Source: Bordetella bronchialis
GTDB taxonomy: Bacteria; Pseudomonadota; Gammaproteobacteria; Burkholderiales; Burkholderiaceae_B
Length of the DNA: 64,000 nucleotides
NCBI RefSeq assembly: GCF_001676705.1
Contig: NZ_CP016170.1
Span: 3,658,001 to 3,722,000, forward strand
Direction: 5' to 3'
Of the stretch, positions 41,301 to 53,600 are shown in pieces. Position 1 is the stretch's first letter. The number at the start of each line of letters is the position of its first letter. Below the pieces are notes generated by a model. That model ran no database searches, was not told where the DNA came from, and worked only from the letters and a program-made list of their open reading frames with translations. The position numbers and the translations under genes were made by a program.

Positions 41301-42148
41301 GCCTCGCCCAGCATGTCGTAGGAATAGGTAAAGCCCTTGGCTTCCATCTTGCGATTATTGGCCAGCGCTTCGGAGATGGTCTGGCCCGACACGAACTGCT
41401 CGCCCATCATGCGCATGGCGATATTCACGCCCTTGCGGATCAAGGGTTCGCCCCCCTTGCCGATCAGGCGCGTCAGCGCCCGCGACAGCGACTGCTCGCT
41501 ATTGACGGCCACCAGCTTGCCCGTCAGCATCAGGCCCCAGGTCGCGGCATTCACGAAGAGCGATGGCGATTCGCCGACGTGGGACCGCCAATCCCCCCGC
41601 GCGACTTTGTCGCGTATCAGGGCGTCGCGCGTCGCGCGGTCGGGGATGCGCAGCAGCGCCTCGGCCAGGCACATCAGGGCCACGCCTTCCTGGCTGGAGA
41701 GCGAAAACTCCTGGATCAGGCCCTCTACCCCCCCGCCGGTGCGCTTCTCGCGCAGGGCGCGCACCAGATTGGCGGCCGTAGCGTGGATTTTCTCGGGATT
41801 GGGCATCCGGGCCTGGCCCAGCAGCAGCGGCACGCACTCGGGTTCGGGCCGGCGATAGGCCGCGGTGATCGCGGCGCGCAGCACGGATTGCGACTGCACG
41901 TCCTGCCCGAACTCGAAGAACGGCGGCACCTGCGCCAGCGGCTGCAGCTCGGCTTCTTCCGGCGGCGCATCGCCGCCGGTGAAATGGGCAATCTCCGCGG
42001 GAAGCTGGCCGCGCTCGATCTTGTCCAGATACGCGACGATGGCCTGCTTGTGCAGCCAATGCGGCGTGCATTTCAATTTGGATGCGGCGTCCTTCAGACG
42101 GTCGCGCAATGCTTCGTCTACTTTGACGCCCAGTGTGGTAGTGCCCAT
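38336..42148 (-). CDS. putA: PutA, trifunctional proline dehydrogenase / P5C dehydrogenase / repressor
   Basis: Converts proline to glutamate through FAD-dependent PRODH and NAD-dependent P5CDH with substrate channelling. In 1270 residues: a ribbon-helix-helix domain at the N-terminus (GVKVDEALRDRLKDAASKLK, HWLHKQAIVAYLD) for autoregulation, a PRODH barrel (about 260-560, with RRSRHRLMVRLVKGAYWD), and an ALDH domain (about 650-1130, with SPWNFPLAIFTGQ and catalytic Cys911 in DSAGQRCSALRV). A long-chain C-terminal segment follows. The RHH domain implies it represses its own promoter in the 167-base gap behind pqiC. No putP is adjacent. Confidence 0.96.
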   Translation of the reverse strand: MGTTTLGVKVDEALRDRLKDAASKLKCTPHWLHKQAIVAYLDKIERGQLPAEIAHFTGGDAPPEEAELQPLAQVPPFFEFGQDVQSQSVLRAAITAAYRRPEPECVPLLLGQARMPNPEKIHATAANLVRALREKRTGGGVEGLIQEFSLSSQEGVALMCLAEALLRIPDRATRDALIRDKVARGDWRSHVGESPSLFVNAATWGLMLTGKLVAVNSEQSLSRALTRLIGKGGEPLIRKGVNIAMRMMGEQFVSGQTISEALANNRKMEAKGFTYSYDMLGEAATTSADADRYYASYEQAIHAIGKAAAGRGIYQGPGISIKLSALHPRYSRAQRDRVMSELLPRVRSLTRLARGYDIGLNIDAEEADRLEISLDLLEALCFDPELEGWNGIGFVIQAYQKRAPFVIDYVIDLARRSRHRLMVRLVKGAYWDSEIKRAQVDGLEGYPVYTRKVYTDVSYLACARKLLGAPEAVFPQFATHNAYTLSAIYQLAGQNYYPGQYEFQCLHGMGESLYEEVVGPVAQGKLNRPCRIYAPVGTHETLLAYLVRRLLENGANTSFVNRIGDESISIDELIEDPVEAASAIVPLGAPHEKIPLPRELYGSVRAGARANSQGLDLSNEHRLASLSAALLSSTATAWQAYPTVGAFAWDAARAVPVRNPADHRDVVGQVIEATDADVQEALRRAGQGASIWQSTPVAERALCLRRAAQMLEEQMQTLLGLIVREAGKTLSNAIAEVREAVDFLRYYAEQAEREFDNATHRPLGPVLCISPWNFPLAIFTGQVAAALAAGNAVIAKPAEQTPLIAAQAVAVLRAAGVPDDAVQLLPGRGETVGASLVSSPDIRGVMFTGSTDVARLISRSLAERLDDAGHTIPLIAETGGQNAMVVDSSALTEQVVQDVLTSAFDSAGQRCSALRVLCVQEDSADRVLEMLRGAMAELRVGNPDHLSTDVGPVIDGEAREGIQRHIDGMRTAGKAVVQISLPPACRNGTFIAPTLIEIGSVRELKREVFGPVLHVVRYKRDQLDALLDDINSTGYGLTFGVHTRIDETIAHVTTRVHAGNIYVNRNVVGAVVGVQPFGGEGLSGTGPKAGGPLYLYRLLSVRPAGLPVGGTAGALPVVLPLPGPTGESNTFRLEPRGTVLCVAASEQGARAQWGAAQATGNRVLFADNSVARLYAQNLPPAQRDSVAFMRDEDLETADYQAVLFEGDSDALRLLSGRVAARPGPIVSVQGLSSDAVAQGQSYVLDRLVAERSISVNTAAAGGNASLMTIG

Positions 42149-42315
42149 GCTGACTCGGTACTCGCTATTGAAAAAAGGGGCCGTATAAGGCCGCCCAAAT
42201 CGGGTTCACCGCGATAGTAGGCGGGTTATACCTTTTGCAATATTAAGGTTAACCCCAAATTTCTAAAAGCTTTCCGTCCCCAGCGTGGAATTTTGCCCGG
42301 ACTTTCCCGACGTCG

Positions 42316-42975
42316 TCAGGCGGGCCCGCAGGCATTGAGTTGCACCGGCTGCGCCGCGGCGTCGGCGCGCGCCCCGCCCGCCCGGATGCCGGCGGCGATC
42401 GTGGCCGCCAGCGCCGCCGTTGCCTTCTGCTGCGCAGCCACCGCCAGGGCGGGCGTGCTGCCCCCGAGCGGAAGCTCCACCACCGTCCGGCAAAGCAGGG
42501 CCTCGCCCGCCAGATTGACCGGGCGCACGCGCCAGGTCGCATCCAGCACCGCCGCTCCGCCCGCCGCCGCATCGAAGCGCTGGACGTCCACCTGGACCCG
42601 CCAGACGGGCGCTGCCGCCGGCGCGGTGATTGCCTGCACGTCGGGCACCCCCAGGTCCCGCACCAGGTTGTACGAGAGCGCGCCGCGGATTTCATCGGCC
42701 ACGGGAGCGGTCCAGCGGTCGGAATAATAGGCCGCCACGGCGCCGCCCGATTCACGCATCATGATCTGCGGCTGGTCGGCCTGCGGGGGCACCGTCACCG
42801 GCAGCACCTCCAGCAGATACGGTGCCGTGCCTTGCCGCGATGCCGGGGCGGATGCCGCGGCGCCGGCTTCAGGCACGACGAGCGTGTAGTAGTGAACGGG
42901 CGGAGACGTGGAACAAGCGGCCAACGCCGCCATCAGGATGGTCGGCGCCAGTGCGCGCGCAATCGTCGTCTTCAT
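42316..42975 (-). CDS. pqiC: PqiC-type outer-membrane lipoprotein (DUF330)
   Basis: Lipoprotein partner of PqiB in intermembrane lipid transport. The 219 residues have a lipobox MAALAAC|S at about Cys21, then VHYYTLVVPE. The later domain has the PPQADQPQIMMRESGGAVAAYYSDRWTAPVADEI signature, where the partner-interacting beta sheet lies. It overlaps pqiB by four bases (ATGA), completing a pqiA-pqiB-pqiC unit. Confidence 0.88.
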   Translation of the reverse strand: MKTTIARALAPTILMAALAACSTSPPVHYYTLVVPEAGAAASAPASRQGTAPYLLEVLPVTVPPQADQPQIMMRESGGAVAAYYSDRWTAPVADEIRGALSYNLVRDLGVPDVQAITAPAAAPVWRVQVDVQRFDAAAGGAAVLDATWRVRPVNLAGEALLCRTVVELPLGGSTPALAVAAQQKATAALAATIAAGIRAGGARADAAAQPVQLNACGPA

Positions 42976-44672
42976 CGTCCGCTCCTTGTAGCCCCGTAGT
43001 TGGGGAGAGGATCCGGCCCACGGCCGCGCAGCAAGGCTTCCGGATTGGTCTGCAGATAATCGGCCAGCGCGCGCAGCGACCGCGCGGCCCGCGACAGTTC
43101 ATCCATGGCACGCTGGGCGTTCACTGGCAAGGCCGAATCCGGCGCCAATAGATTACCCAAATCCGCAAGCGATTTGTTGGCCTGTTTGAGCAGCGCTTCG
43201 GCCTGGGGCGCAAGCTGCTTGTCCACGCGCGCCGTCAGGCGGGCGGTGTTCTCCAGCGTGCGCTGTAGATCCGTGCCTATCTTGTCGAAGGGAATCTTGT
43301 CGAGCTTGTTCGCGACGTTGGCGATCTGCTGCTGCAACTGGTCGAGATTGCCCGGCTGCGTGGGGATCTGCGCCGGCGTGGACATCTCGAACTTGGCGGG
43401 CTTGGCGTTCGGGAAAACGTCCAATGCGACATACAGCTGGCCGGTCAGCAGATTCGAACTGCGCAATTGCGCGCGCAGGCCGTGCTGCACCATGGCGCCT
43501 AGCAGGCGGCCGCCCGGATGGATCACCTTCGTACCGTCCACCTCGCGGTCCTCCTGCTCGGAGAACTGGCGTACCCGTTCGTAGACGGGCCCGAGACGCT
43601 GCGGGAACAGGTCGGCGCGGACCACCGCGAAGAAGCGCTTCGACTCCTTGTCGAAGTCCATCGAAATGGAGCCCACCTGCCCCAGCACGACACCGTTGAA
43701 ATCCACAGGCGCCCCCACGCTCAGGCCACGTATGGATTGGTCGAAGTGCATGACGATGGGAAAGGGTTCGCCGTCCTCGGTAGCCTCGGCGGCCGCCTGC
43801 GTACCGTACAGGGTGAAGACCGTATCGGCCTTGGCGGGCGTATCGGTGGCATCGTCGTCGCGTTGCCCGAAGGCGATGCCGCCCACGGCGACCGACAGCA
43901 GGGATTGGGTACGGACTTTCAAGCCGTCCGCATTCAGCGTGAAATCCACGCCGCTGGCATTCCAGAAATGCGTATCGGTGGTGACGAACTTGTCGTTCGG
44001 CGCATCGACGAAGATCTGGATATTGACGAAATGCCCGGTGCTGTCCAGTTGATAACCGATCACCTGCCCCACGCTGATGCGCCGGTAATACACCGGCGAT
44101 CCGACATCCAGCGAACCCAGGTCGGTGGCGCGCACGGTGAAACGTTTGCCCGGACGGTCGTGCGTGACTTCCGGTGGCGTTTCCAGCCCCACGAACTCGG
44201 TTTTTTCTTCGTCCGACAAAGGCTTGCCGCTTGCGTCCTTGCCGTTATTGGCGTCCACGCCGATATAGGCGCCGGACAACAGGGTGGTCAGCCCAGAGAC
44301 CCCGCTCAGCCCAAGACGCGGCCTGACCACCCAGAACTGGGTGCCTTCGCGGGCGATACTGGCGGCGTCCTTGACGAGTTCCGCCTTCACGATGACATTG
44401 GACCGGTCCTCGCTGAGACGGATACTGCGCACCGTGCCGATATTGACGTCCTTGTAGCGCACCTGCGTCTTGCCGACCTCCAGGCCCTCCGCCGTCTTGA
44501 AGGTAATGGTGATGGTGGGACCCGATTCGAACCAGGTGCGCGCGACCAGGGACAAGCCGGCGACGGCGGCGACGAAGGGAACCAGCCAGATCCACGATAT
44601 GCGGCGCTTGCGCCGGATGACCTCCGGGGTCCGGATCCGCTGGTGGTCTCCGGACGGTGCTGCGTCAGACAT
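42972..44672 (-). CDS. pqiB: PqiB, MCE-domain intermembrane lipid-transport protein
   Basis: Inner-membrane-anchored periplasmic protein whose MCE hexamers build a lipid tunnel towards the outer membrane. The 566 residues have one N-terminal membrane helix (about 25-46, ISWIWLVPFVAAVAGLSLVA), three MCE repeats (about 50-140, 160-260, 290-400) with GLEVGKTQVRYKDVNIG and GLSVGAPVDFNGVVLGQVG, and a C-terminal coiled-coil needle (about 440-540). The start lies 12 bases after pqiA. Confidence 0.93.
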   Translation of the reverse strand: MSDAAPSGDHQRIRTPEVIRRKRRISWIWLVPFVAAVAGLSLVARTWFESGPTITITFKTAEGLEVGKTQVRYKDVNIGTVRSIRLSEDRSNVIVKAELVKDAASIAREGTQFWVVRPRLGLSGVSGLTTLLSGAYIGVDANNGKDASGKPLSDEEKTEFVGLETPPEVTHDRPGKRFTVRATDLGSLDVGSPVYYRRISVGQVIGYQLDSTGHFVNIQIFVDAPNDKFVTTDTHFWNASGVDFTLNADGLKVRTQSLLSVAVGGIAFGQRDDDATDTPAKADTVFTLYGTQAAAEATEDGEPFPIVMHFDQSIRGLSVGAPVDFNGVVLGQVGSISMDFDKESKRFFAVVRADLFPQRLGPVYERVRQFSEQEDREVDGTKVIHPGGRLLGAMVQHGLRAQLRSSNLLTGQLYVALDVFPNAKPAKFEMSTPAQIPTQPGNLDQLQQQIANVANKLDKIPFDKIGTDLQRTLENTARLTARVDKQLAPQAEALLKQANKSLADLGNLLAPDSALPVNAQRAMDELSRAARSLRALADYLQTNPEALLRGRGPDPLPNYGATRSGR

Positions 44673-44684
44673 GCTGCTGCTTCC

Positions 44685-46030
44685 TTATTCCTCTTGTTTC
44701 TGGGTTGCATTGTCCACGGACGGCATGGTGGCCATGGCCCCGCCGCTCTCGGCAGCGGGCCGCGCCGTACCTGGCGTGGGCGGGACCGCGTCCGCGGGCG
44801 CGGCGTCCCAGCCCCGGCGCGGATCGAAACTCATCGCCGCCAGCATCGTCAGAATGACCACCATGCCGAAAGCGCCGGCGCCGGGCGCCGCGCTGATACT
44901 CATCAAACCCTGGAACTGCGCCAGGGCGGCCAGCAGGATGACCACGAATACATCCAGCATCGACCACTGCCCGATGAATTCGACCATGCCATACAGCCGG
45001 GTGCGCTGGCGCAGATTGGCCGCGCTGCCGCGTTGCACTTGCCATGCCAGCACGGACAATGCCAGCAGCTTGGTCATGGGCACCATGACGCTGGCGACGA
45101 AGACGATCAAGGCGATGTCCCAGGACCCGGTCTGCCAGAGTTCTATGACGCCGCCCAGAATGGTATGCGCACTGTCGCCGAAAAGCGATTGGATATCCAT
45201 TACCGGCAGCACGTTGGCGGGTATATACAGAATCGCCGCGGCGATGATCAGCGCCCATGTGCGCGCCAGATGGTCGGGCTTGCGCAAATGCACGGGGCTG
45301 TCGCAGCGCAGGCAGCGGTGCGCCGTTTCGGAATGCGCCAGCGGCAAGGCCTGCACCTGGCCGCATACGTGGCAGCCCGCCAGCGCATGGTCGGAAGCGG
45401 GCCGCGGCAGGTGGATATCGACGATGCCGCCGCGCTCCGCATAATGCCAAAGGGACTGCGAGGACAGACGGCCGAGAATGGTCAAAAGTACCGTCAGCGC
45501 GGCGAAGCCGGCCAGCCCCACGCCCGGCGAGACGGAGGCCATCCCGGCCAGCTTGACCACGGCCACCAGGACGCCCAGCACGAACACCGGCACCATGCTC
45601 CAGGGCTCCAGCAGCCCTAGCAGCCGGGTCGTCAGCGCGAATGCCGGCGGGCGGACGCCCACCGCAAGGGGATACAGGACGGCCAGCAGCAGCAGGAGCT
45701 GCAGCAAAGGCAGGACGAAGCCCGCCAGCCCGGTCATGATGGCAACGACTTCATGGCCTTGCTGCCAGGTGATCGCGATGGCGTCCGGCAGGGACGCCTC
45801 TCGCACCATGCCTTGTACCCGCATGATGGCCACGGGATAGGCATTGGCGATCCCGAAAACAATCAGGGCGGCCAGCGCCAGCGCCAGCCACCCTGGGGGG
45901 TGGATCCCGCTATAGCGCCAGAGTACGGTGCCACAGCGGTCGCAGGATGCCTGTTCACCTGGGCCCAGCTCCTGGCGGCGATAAACGCTGCCGCAATGTT
46001 CGCAGGAGATGAGCGGAGATGCCGGGGCCA

Positions 46031-46031
<1 letters not shown>
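44685..46031 (-). CDS. pqiA: PqiA, integral membrane partner of PqiB
   Basis: Inner-membrane protein of the Pqi lipid-transport system. In 448 residues there are two tandem PqiA modules, each headed by a cytoplasmic zinc ribbon (CEHCGSVYRRQ ... CDRCGTVLWRY, and CHVCGQVQALP ... CLRCDSPVHLRK) followed by about four membrane helices. The ATG shares one base with the clpA stop (TAATG), so pqiABC is probably read through from clpA. Confidence 0.93.
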
Positions 46032-48334
<2,303 letters not shown>

Positions 48335-48386
48335 GCTTCCTCCATAACGCATCGAAGCGGACAAAAACACAATTCATATTCTATGC

Positions 48387-50639
48387 CTATCGGGGCGTAA
48401 CGCCAGCGATTTCAAATTCGATCCGATCGTAACGCCCCCGGCTGTCCATGACCGTAAGCGTATACCGACCGTCGCGCCCCAGCGACACCGTAAATGGATG
48501 ACCCGCCCGGGACTGTCCCATCACGCGTCCATCCAGCATCCACCATACCTCACCTTCCGTCCCCAACGCATCGACGTCCACGTCGATAAGACGCCGTCCG
48601 GGAACGGGCCGCAATACCGAACCTTCCGCGATGCCGACGAGGCGCAACGGCGCCTGGCCCGCATCCCCATACCCCGCGAACGCGGGCGGAACGGTGTTGT
48701 TCAAAGCCCACGCCGACCGCTGTTCCGGACAAATGTCGGTCGACCCGGGTTCGCGGCGCCCGCCCTGCGGCCAACACACCCGCACAGCCTGCACGGTGGC
48801 GGGACGCTGGCGCGCTCGCGGAAGGCCTTCCGGCAACGCCGATACCACATCCCGCAACAAGGGCGCCGCGATATTCGCCCCGAAAAAACCCGGATTGGGC
48901 GTGCCATCGGGCCGGCCCACCCATACCCCTGCCGTCCAGCCATCGGTAACGCCGACGGCCCACGCATCGCGAAAGCCGAAACTGGTGCCGGTTTTCCATG
49001 CCAAGGCCTTGCCGGGTGCACCAGCCTGGTGAAAAGGACGATCGGGGTGTCCGCCGCCTTCCAGGATATCCCTGACGATCCACGCCGCGCCGGCGCTGAT
49101 CATGCGGGATTCCTGCATGGGCTGGCTGGGCTCGAGTCGCGGTCGGCCGGCCAGTCCATCGCGGGCCAGGGCGCGGTATGCCCCGACCAGTTCTTCCAAG
49201 GTGGTGCCGCCCCCGCCCAAAATCAAGCTCAGATTCGGAGAAGCACCCGCCGGCATGCGCAAGCGCACCCCGCCACTAAGCATAACCGAAGCGAAATGCG
49301 CGGGTCCGACACGATCCAAAAGATCGACCGCCGGCACGTTCAGCGAGCGTTGCAATGCCTCGGCCACACTGACCGGGCCGGAGAACGCGGCCTGGAAATT
49401 GCCGGGTGCATAACCGCCGAAGGACATCGGTATATCCAGCAGCAGGCTCTCGGAGTGGATCAGGCCCTCATCCAGCGCAATGCCGTACAGAAACGGCTTG
49501 AGCGTGGAGCCCGGCGAACGCACGGCACGGACCATATCCACATGCGCGTAACGGGTATTGTCGGCATAGTCCGCGGAACCGGCGTAGGCGCGAATGGCCA
49601 GGCTGTCGTTATCCATCACCAGCACCGCCATCGACACCTTGCGCGGCAAGGCATCCACGCGGTCGAGCAGCATTTGCTCGATGCGCGCCTGCAGTTCGGC
49701 ATCGATGGTCGAGGCAATCACCTGGCCCGGCTGTCCGCTCGCCGTGGCGCACCCGGGACATCCGTCCGGGCGCAATGACGTGGATTGCCGCAGCAGGCGC
49801 TGCGCGGCCAGGGGCGCAAGCCAATGGGCGCGCAAGGGCGGCGCCATGACGGGTTCCATCTTGGCATCCGCCACCTGGGCATCGGACCACCGGCGCAGTG
49901 CGGCCATGCGGTCCAGCACCTTATCGCGTGCCAGCCGGGCCGCCTCGGGATTGCGGTCGGGACGCAATAGCGATGGCGCCTGCGGCAAGGCGGTAAGCAA
50001 GGCGGCTTCCGCGGCGCTCAGATCGCGCGCGGACTTGCCCAGCCAAAGACGGGCCGCCATTTCCGCCCCTTGCACGATGCCGCCCATGGGCGCCCGGCTC
50101 AGGTACATCGCAAGAATGTCATCCTTGCTGTAGTGCAGTTCCAGCTGGATCGCGCGCAAGGCCTGGCGCAGCTTGGCGCCCAGGCTGCGCGATGGCCGCC
50201 CGGCCAGGGCCGGATCGACCAGGCGGGCCACCTGCATGGTCAGCGTGGAGCCGCCGGACACGATACGGCCGGATGTCGCCCACTGCCATGCGGCGCGGGC
50301 CATCGCCATCGGGTTCACGCCGGGATGCCAGCGAAACCAGCGGTCCTCGTAGGTCAGCAGGGCCTGCAGGTACAACGGCGAGACATCACGCGGCTGGACG
50401 GGATATCGCCAGATGCCGTCGCGGCTGGGATAGTTGCGCAGCGGCGTGCCGTCCGCCGCCACGACGACGACAGCCCCATCGGCATAGGGCCTGGGCAATG
50501 GAAACAGCCGGTCCAGCGCCCAGACGAGTCCGCATGCCAGGACCGCGATCGCGGCGGCAACCGCCGCGGCACGCGCCCAGGCCCTGCCGCGGCGACGATC
50601 GTGCGTCCCGGCCGGCGTGCCGCCGCCCTCCTGCGTCAC
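48387..50639 (-). CDS. pbpC: penicillin-binding protein 1C
   Basis: Bifunctional peptidoglycan synthase. From GTG 50639 it has 750 residues: one membrane helix (about 21-41), a GT51 glycosyltransferase with catalytic Glu98 in TYEDRWFRWHPGVNP and the GGSTLTMQVARL motif, a transpeptidase domain with Ser378 in SPGSTLKPFLYG and KTGTSFGFRDAW, and the PBP1C-specific C-terminal beta domain (BiPBP_C). The GTG overlaps the upstream stop by four bases (GTGA). An ATG at 50681 gives 764 residues but a 42-base overlap. Paired with an alpha-2-macroglobulin gene as in E. coli yfhM-pbpC. Confidence 0.93.
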   Translation of the reverse strand: MTQEGGGTPAGTHDRRRGRAWARAAAVAAAIAVLACGLVWALDRLFPLPRPYADGAVVVVAADGTPLRNYPSRDGIWRYPVQPRDVSPLYLQALLTYEDRWFRWHPGVNPMAMARAAWQWATSGRIVSGGSTLTMQVARLVDPALAGRPSRSLGAKLRQALRAIQLELHYSKDDILAMYLSRAPMGGIVQGAEMAARLWLGKSARDLSAAEAALLTALPQAPSLLRPDRNPEAARLARDKVLDRMAALRRWSDAQVADAKMEPVMAPPLRAHWLAPLAAQRLLRQSTSLRPDGCPGCATASGQPGQVIASTIDAELQARIEQMLLDRVDALPRKVSMAVLVMDNDSLAIRAYAGSADYADNTRYAHVDMVRAVRSPGSTLKPFLYGIALDEGLIHSESLLLDIPMSFGGYAPGNFQAAFSGPVSVAEALQRSLNVPAVDLLDRVGPAHFASVMLSGGVRLRMPAGASPNLSLILGGGGTTLEELVGAYRALARDGLAGRPRLEPSQPMQESRMISAGAAWIVRDILEGGGHPDRPFHQAGAPGKALAWKTGTSFGFRDAWAVGVTDGWTAGVWVGRPDGTPNPGFFGANIAAPLLRDVVSALPEGLPRARQRPATVQAVRVCWPQGGRREPGSTDICPEQRSAWALNNTVPPAFAGYGDAGQAPLRLVGIAEGSVLRPVPGRRLIDVDVDALGTEGEVWWMLDGRVMGQSRAGHPFTVSLGRDGRYTLTVMDSRGRYDRIEFEIAGVTPR

Positions 50640-53600
50640 GGCGTCGCGGGACCGCGGTCGCGAACTTCGATGTCGCCCCATGATGCGCCCACGCCCCGGA
50701 CTTCCGGTCGATACATATCCTCGGCCACCGTCGACGGCACCGCGTACCTGCCGGGCGTGACCACGCGCAGGAGGTAGAAGATGTCGACCGGCCCCTGCCC
50801 CAGCGCGACGGCCGCCACGTAGCGATCGTCGCGGAACTCGGTGTGCTTGATGCGTGGATCCGCCAAGGCGTCCGCGACGCGGTGCTGCGCGATGGTCCAC
50901 TCGTTCATGTCCGGATTGCGCGACAGGTTGAGGTTCTCCACTTCGAGTCCCGCGGGCACGCGATCCGTGACCAGGCCGTCGGGGATGGCCTGGCTGGCGT
51001 CCGCGCGTATCCAGGCGACCAGAATGTCGCCGGTCTGCAGCGTGCCGCCGTCCCACGCCTTGCCATCCGGCCGGTACCAGCGCCGCTCCAGGCGGATGGC
51101 GTCCGCACGCGGGGCGGGCGGCTGCATGGCGCTGCCCTGGATATCGAACTCGACGAAGACCGGTTGGCTGCCCGTGTTGGCAAGCTGGATCGCGCCGATG
51201 TCTTTCGGCGCCAGCGGCATGGTGCGATCGGCGGTGCCTTGCAGCACCGTGCGGCCGGCCCCGTTTGCCAGCGTGGCCTCCCAGGAGTCACCGGTGGTTG
51301 GCCCGGCCGCCCGCGCGGCAAGCAGCAAGGCCATGCTTTCCTGCGTGGAAAAATACGATCGACGCCCCAGCCGCGCGGCCAGGTCGGTAAGCAGGACATC
51401 GCGGCGCGCGTGGGCCAGGCCATATTGGCGCATGAGCGCGTAGGAAAGGGCGATATCCCGCACCGCGGTGCCGTAATCCCCCATCCACTCATCGACGCCG
51501 CCGGCCATCGTGCCGATGCCATACGGTCGCGTCATGGCCGCATCCAGGGCGGCCTGGGCGCGATCCGCATCGCCCATCAGGTGGAAGGCCGCGGCAAGCT
51601 GCACCAGGGGCAGCGGCGACCGCGCGCGCTCCTGGTAGTTGTCGAACAGCTGGCGTACCGTCGACAGGGGAGCTTTGCCATCGCGGGCCAGGACCAGCGC
51701 GGCCGCGGACAGGCCCGCGAAACGCCGGTGATCGTCGCGCAATACGCTTTGCGCGTCGGCGGGAATACGGCCGCTGCGTACCGCCGTGCGCAACACCGCG
51801 GACCAGGTGCCGAAGCCGGAGGCCGCCTGCTGCACCTGCTGCAATAGCCAGTCGCGCGAGCGGTCGAGCGTGGCGTCCGGCACGCTGAAGCCGCGGTCCC
51901 GGACATCCTGCAGAAAGCCCACGGCGTACGCGGTAAGCCAGACGTCCCGGCTGCCGACCGGACCGCCCCACAGCGAATACGCGCCACTGGAGCCGCGCAT
52001 GCCGGACAGGCGTTGCAGCGCCCTGTCGACGCGATCCTGGCGCGCCGTCGGCGAGAAATCCTTCACGCCATACTGGCGGGCGGTATCGGCATCCATCAGC
52101 AGCCACGGATAGGCAGCGCTAATGGTCTGTTCCGTGCATCCATAGGGATAGGTCAACAGATCGCGAACGATGCGCTCGACGTTGAACGGCGGACGGCTGG
52201 ACACCGTCAGGCTGACCGTCGTCGAGTCCGGGTAGTAGCCCGCGACCCAGGCCGCATCCGGCCGCAGGTTTTCCCCGGGCATCAGGCGCTGGCGCCGCAC
52301 CTGGCGCTCCGGCGCTTGCGCCGGCTCGACCTGCAGAACGGATTCGCGCACGATATTGACGGGATCCGCGCCGCCCTGGCTGGATACCGACAGCCGTATC
52401 AATCCCAGGCCATATGACCCCGTCGCGGTCGCGGTATAGCGCAGCGTCGTGCGTTGCTGGTTTTTCAGGGTGACCGTGCGCGGCCCGTCCGCGATCGCCA
52501 GCGGATCGCGGGCCTCCAGCGATACCGCGAAGGTGCGTGTGACGCCCGTCAGGTTGGTCACGTCCAGCGCGATCGCCGCGCGGTCGCCAGGCGTGATGAA
52601 GCGCGGCGTACTCAACTCGGCCACCACCGGTGCCGCCACGATGGTCTCGGCCTCGGCGCTGCCGTAGCGGTCCGCCGTGAAGGCCACGGCCATCAAACGC
52701 AGGGTGCCGTTGAAATCCGGCACGTTCAGGGGAATCTCGGCCTCGCCCCGCGCATCCAGCGTCACCGGGCCGCTGAATAGATCCACCAGCTTCACCTTCT
52801 TGGGCAGGGTACGCGTATCGCCGCGCATCGCCGCATCGCCGCCCCACTTGAGCCTGCCCTTGGTACCTTCCATTTTCTCGATGAGCTTGCCGTACATATC
52901 GAGCAGATCCGGCGCATAGCGATGCTTGCCGAAAAAGAAGCCGTAGGGATCCGGGCTTGCATACCGATCGATATTGAGGATACCGACATCGACGGCCGAC
53001 AGCGTGACGGTGGCCGGCGTATCCGCCGCGCCGGTCACTTTCACCCGTACCGTGGTGCGCGTCTCCGGCCGGATCCTGGCCGGTGCCTCCAGTCGCACGT
53101 CCAGCCTGCGCGCCGACGTATCCAGCGGCAAGGGAGCAAGGCCCACGGCCCGTGCCGGGGTGACGCGATCGCCCTGGCTGCCCGGCCGGAATACCACCGC
53201 GCCGATGTAAAGATCATGGCGCTTCCATGCGGCGTCCACCGGGATCTCCACTTCCGTGCCCGTGGCCTTGGCGTCGATCCACTTCGACCAGAGCATGCGA
53301 TCGCCTTCCACGGTGATCAGGGCGTGGCCATCGTGCGGCGGCGTCAAGGTCAGCTTGACGGTATCGCCCGGTCGGGCGGGCAGGCCTTCGACCTTCATGC
53401 GGACGCGGTCCGGACGGTTGCCGGCGGCTTCATCGCCTTGCGCGCCCCATCCGGCGTAGAAGCGATAGCGCAAGGTCTGGCCGGTTTCGGGATCGGCGAT
53501 CTCCAGGCGGTACCGTCCGTAGGTCACGGGCACGTTGAAGTTTTCGCGCCCGTTCAGCGTCAGCAGGCGGGAATCGGTGAGTTCCTCGGTTTCGGTGTAG

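Noticed and set aside
42149..42315. PutA operator sites in the putA upstream gap
   Set aside because: An ATTGCA-like sequence and a GGTTAACC palindrome are present, but the single matches are too short to claim.
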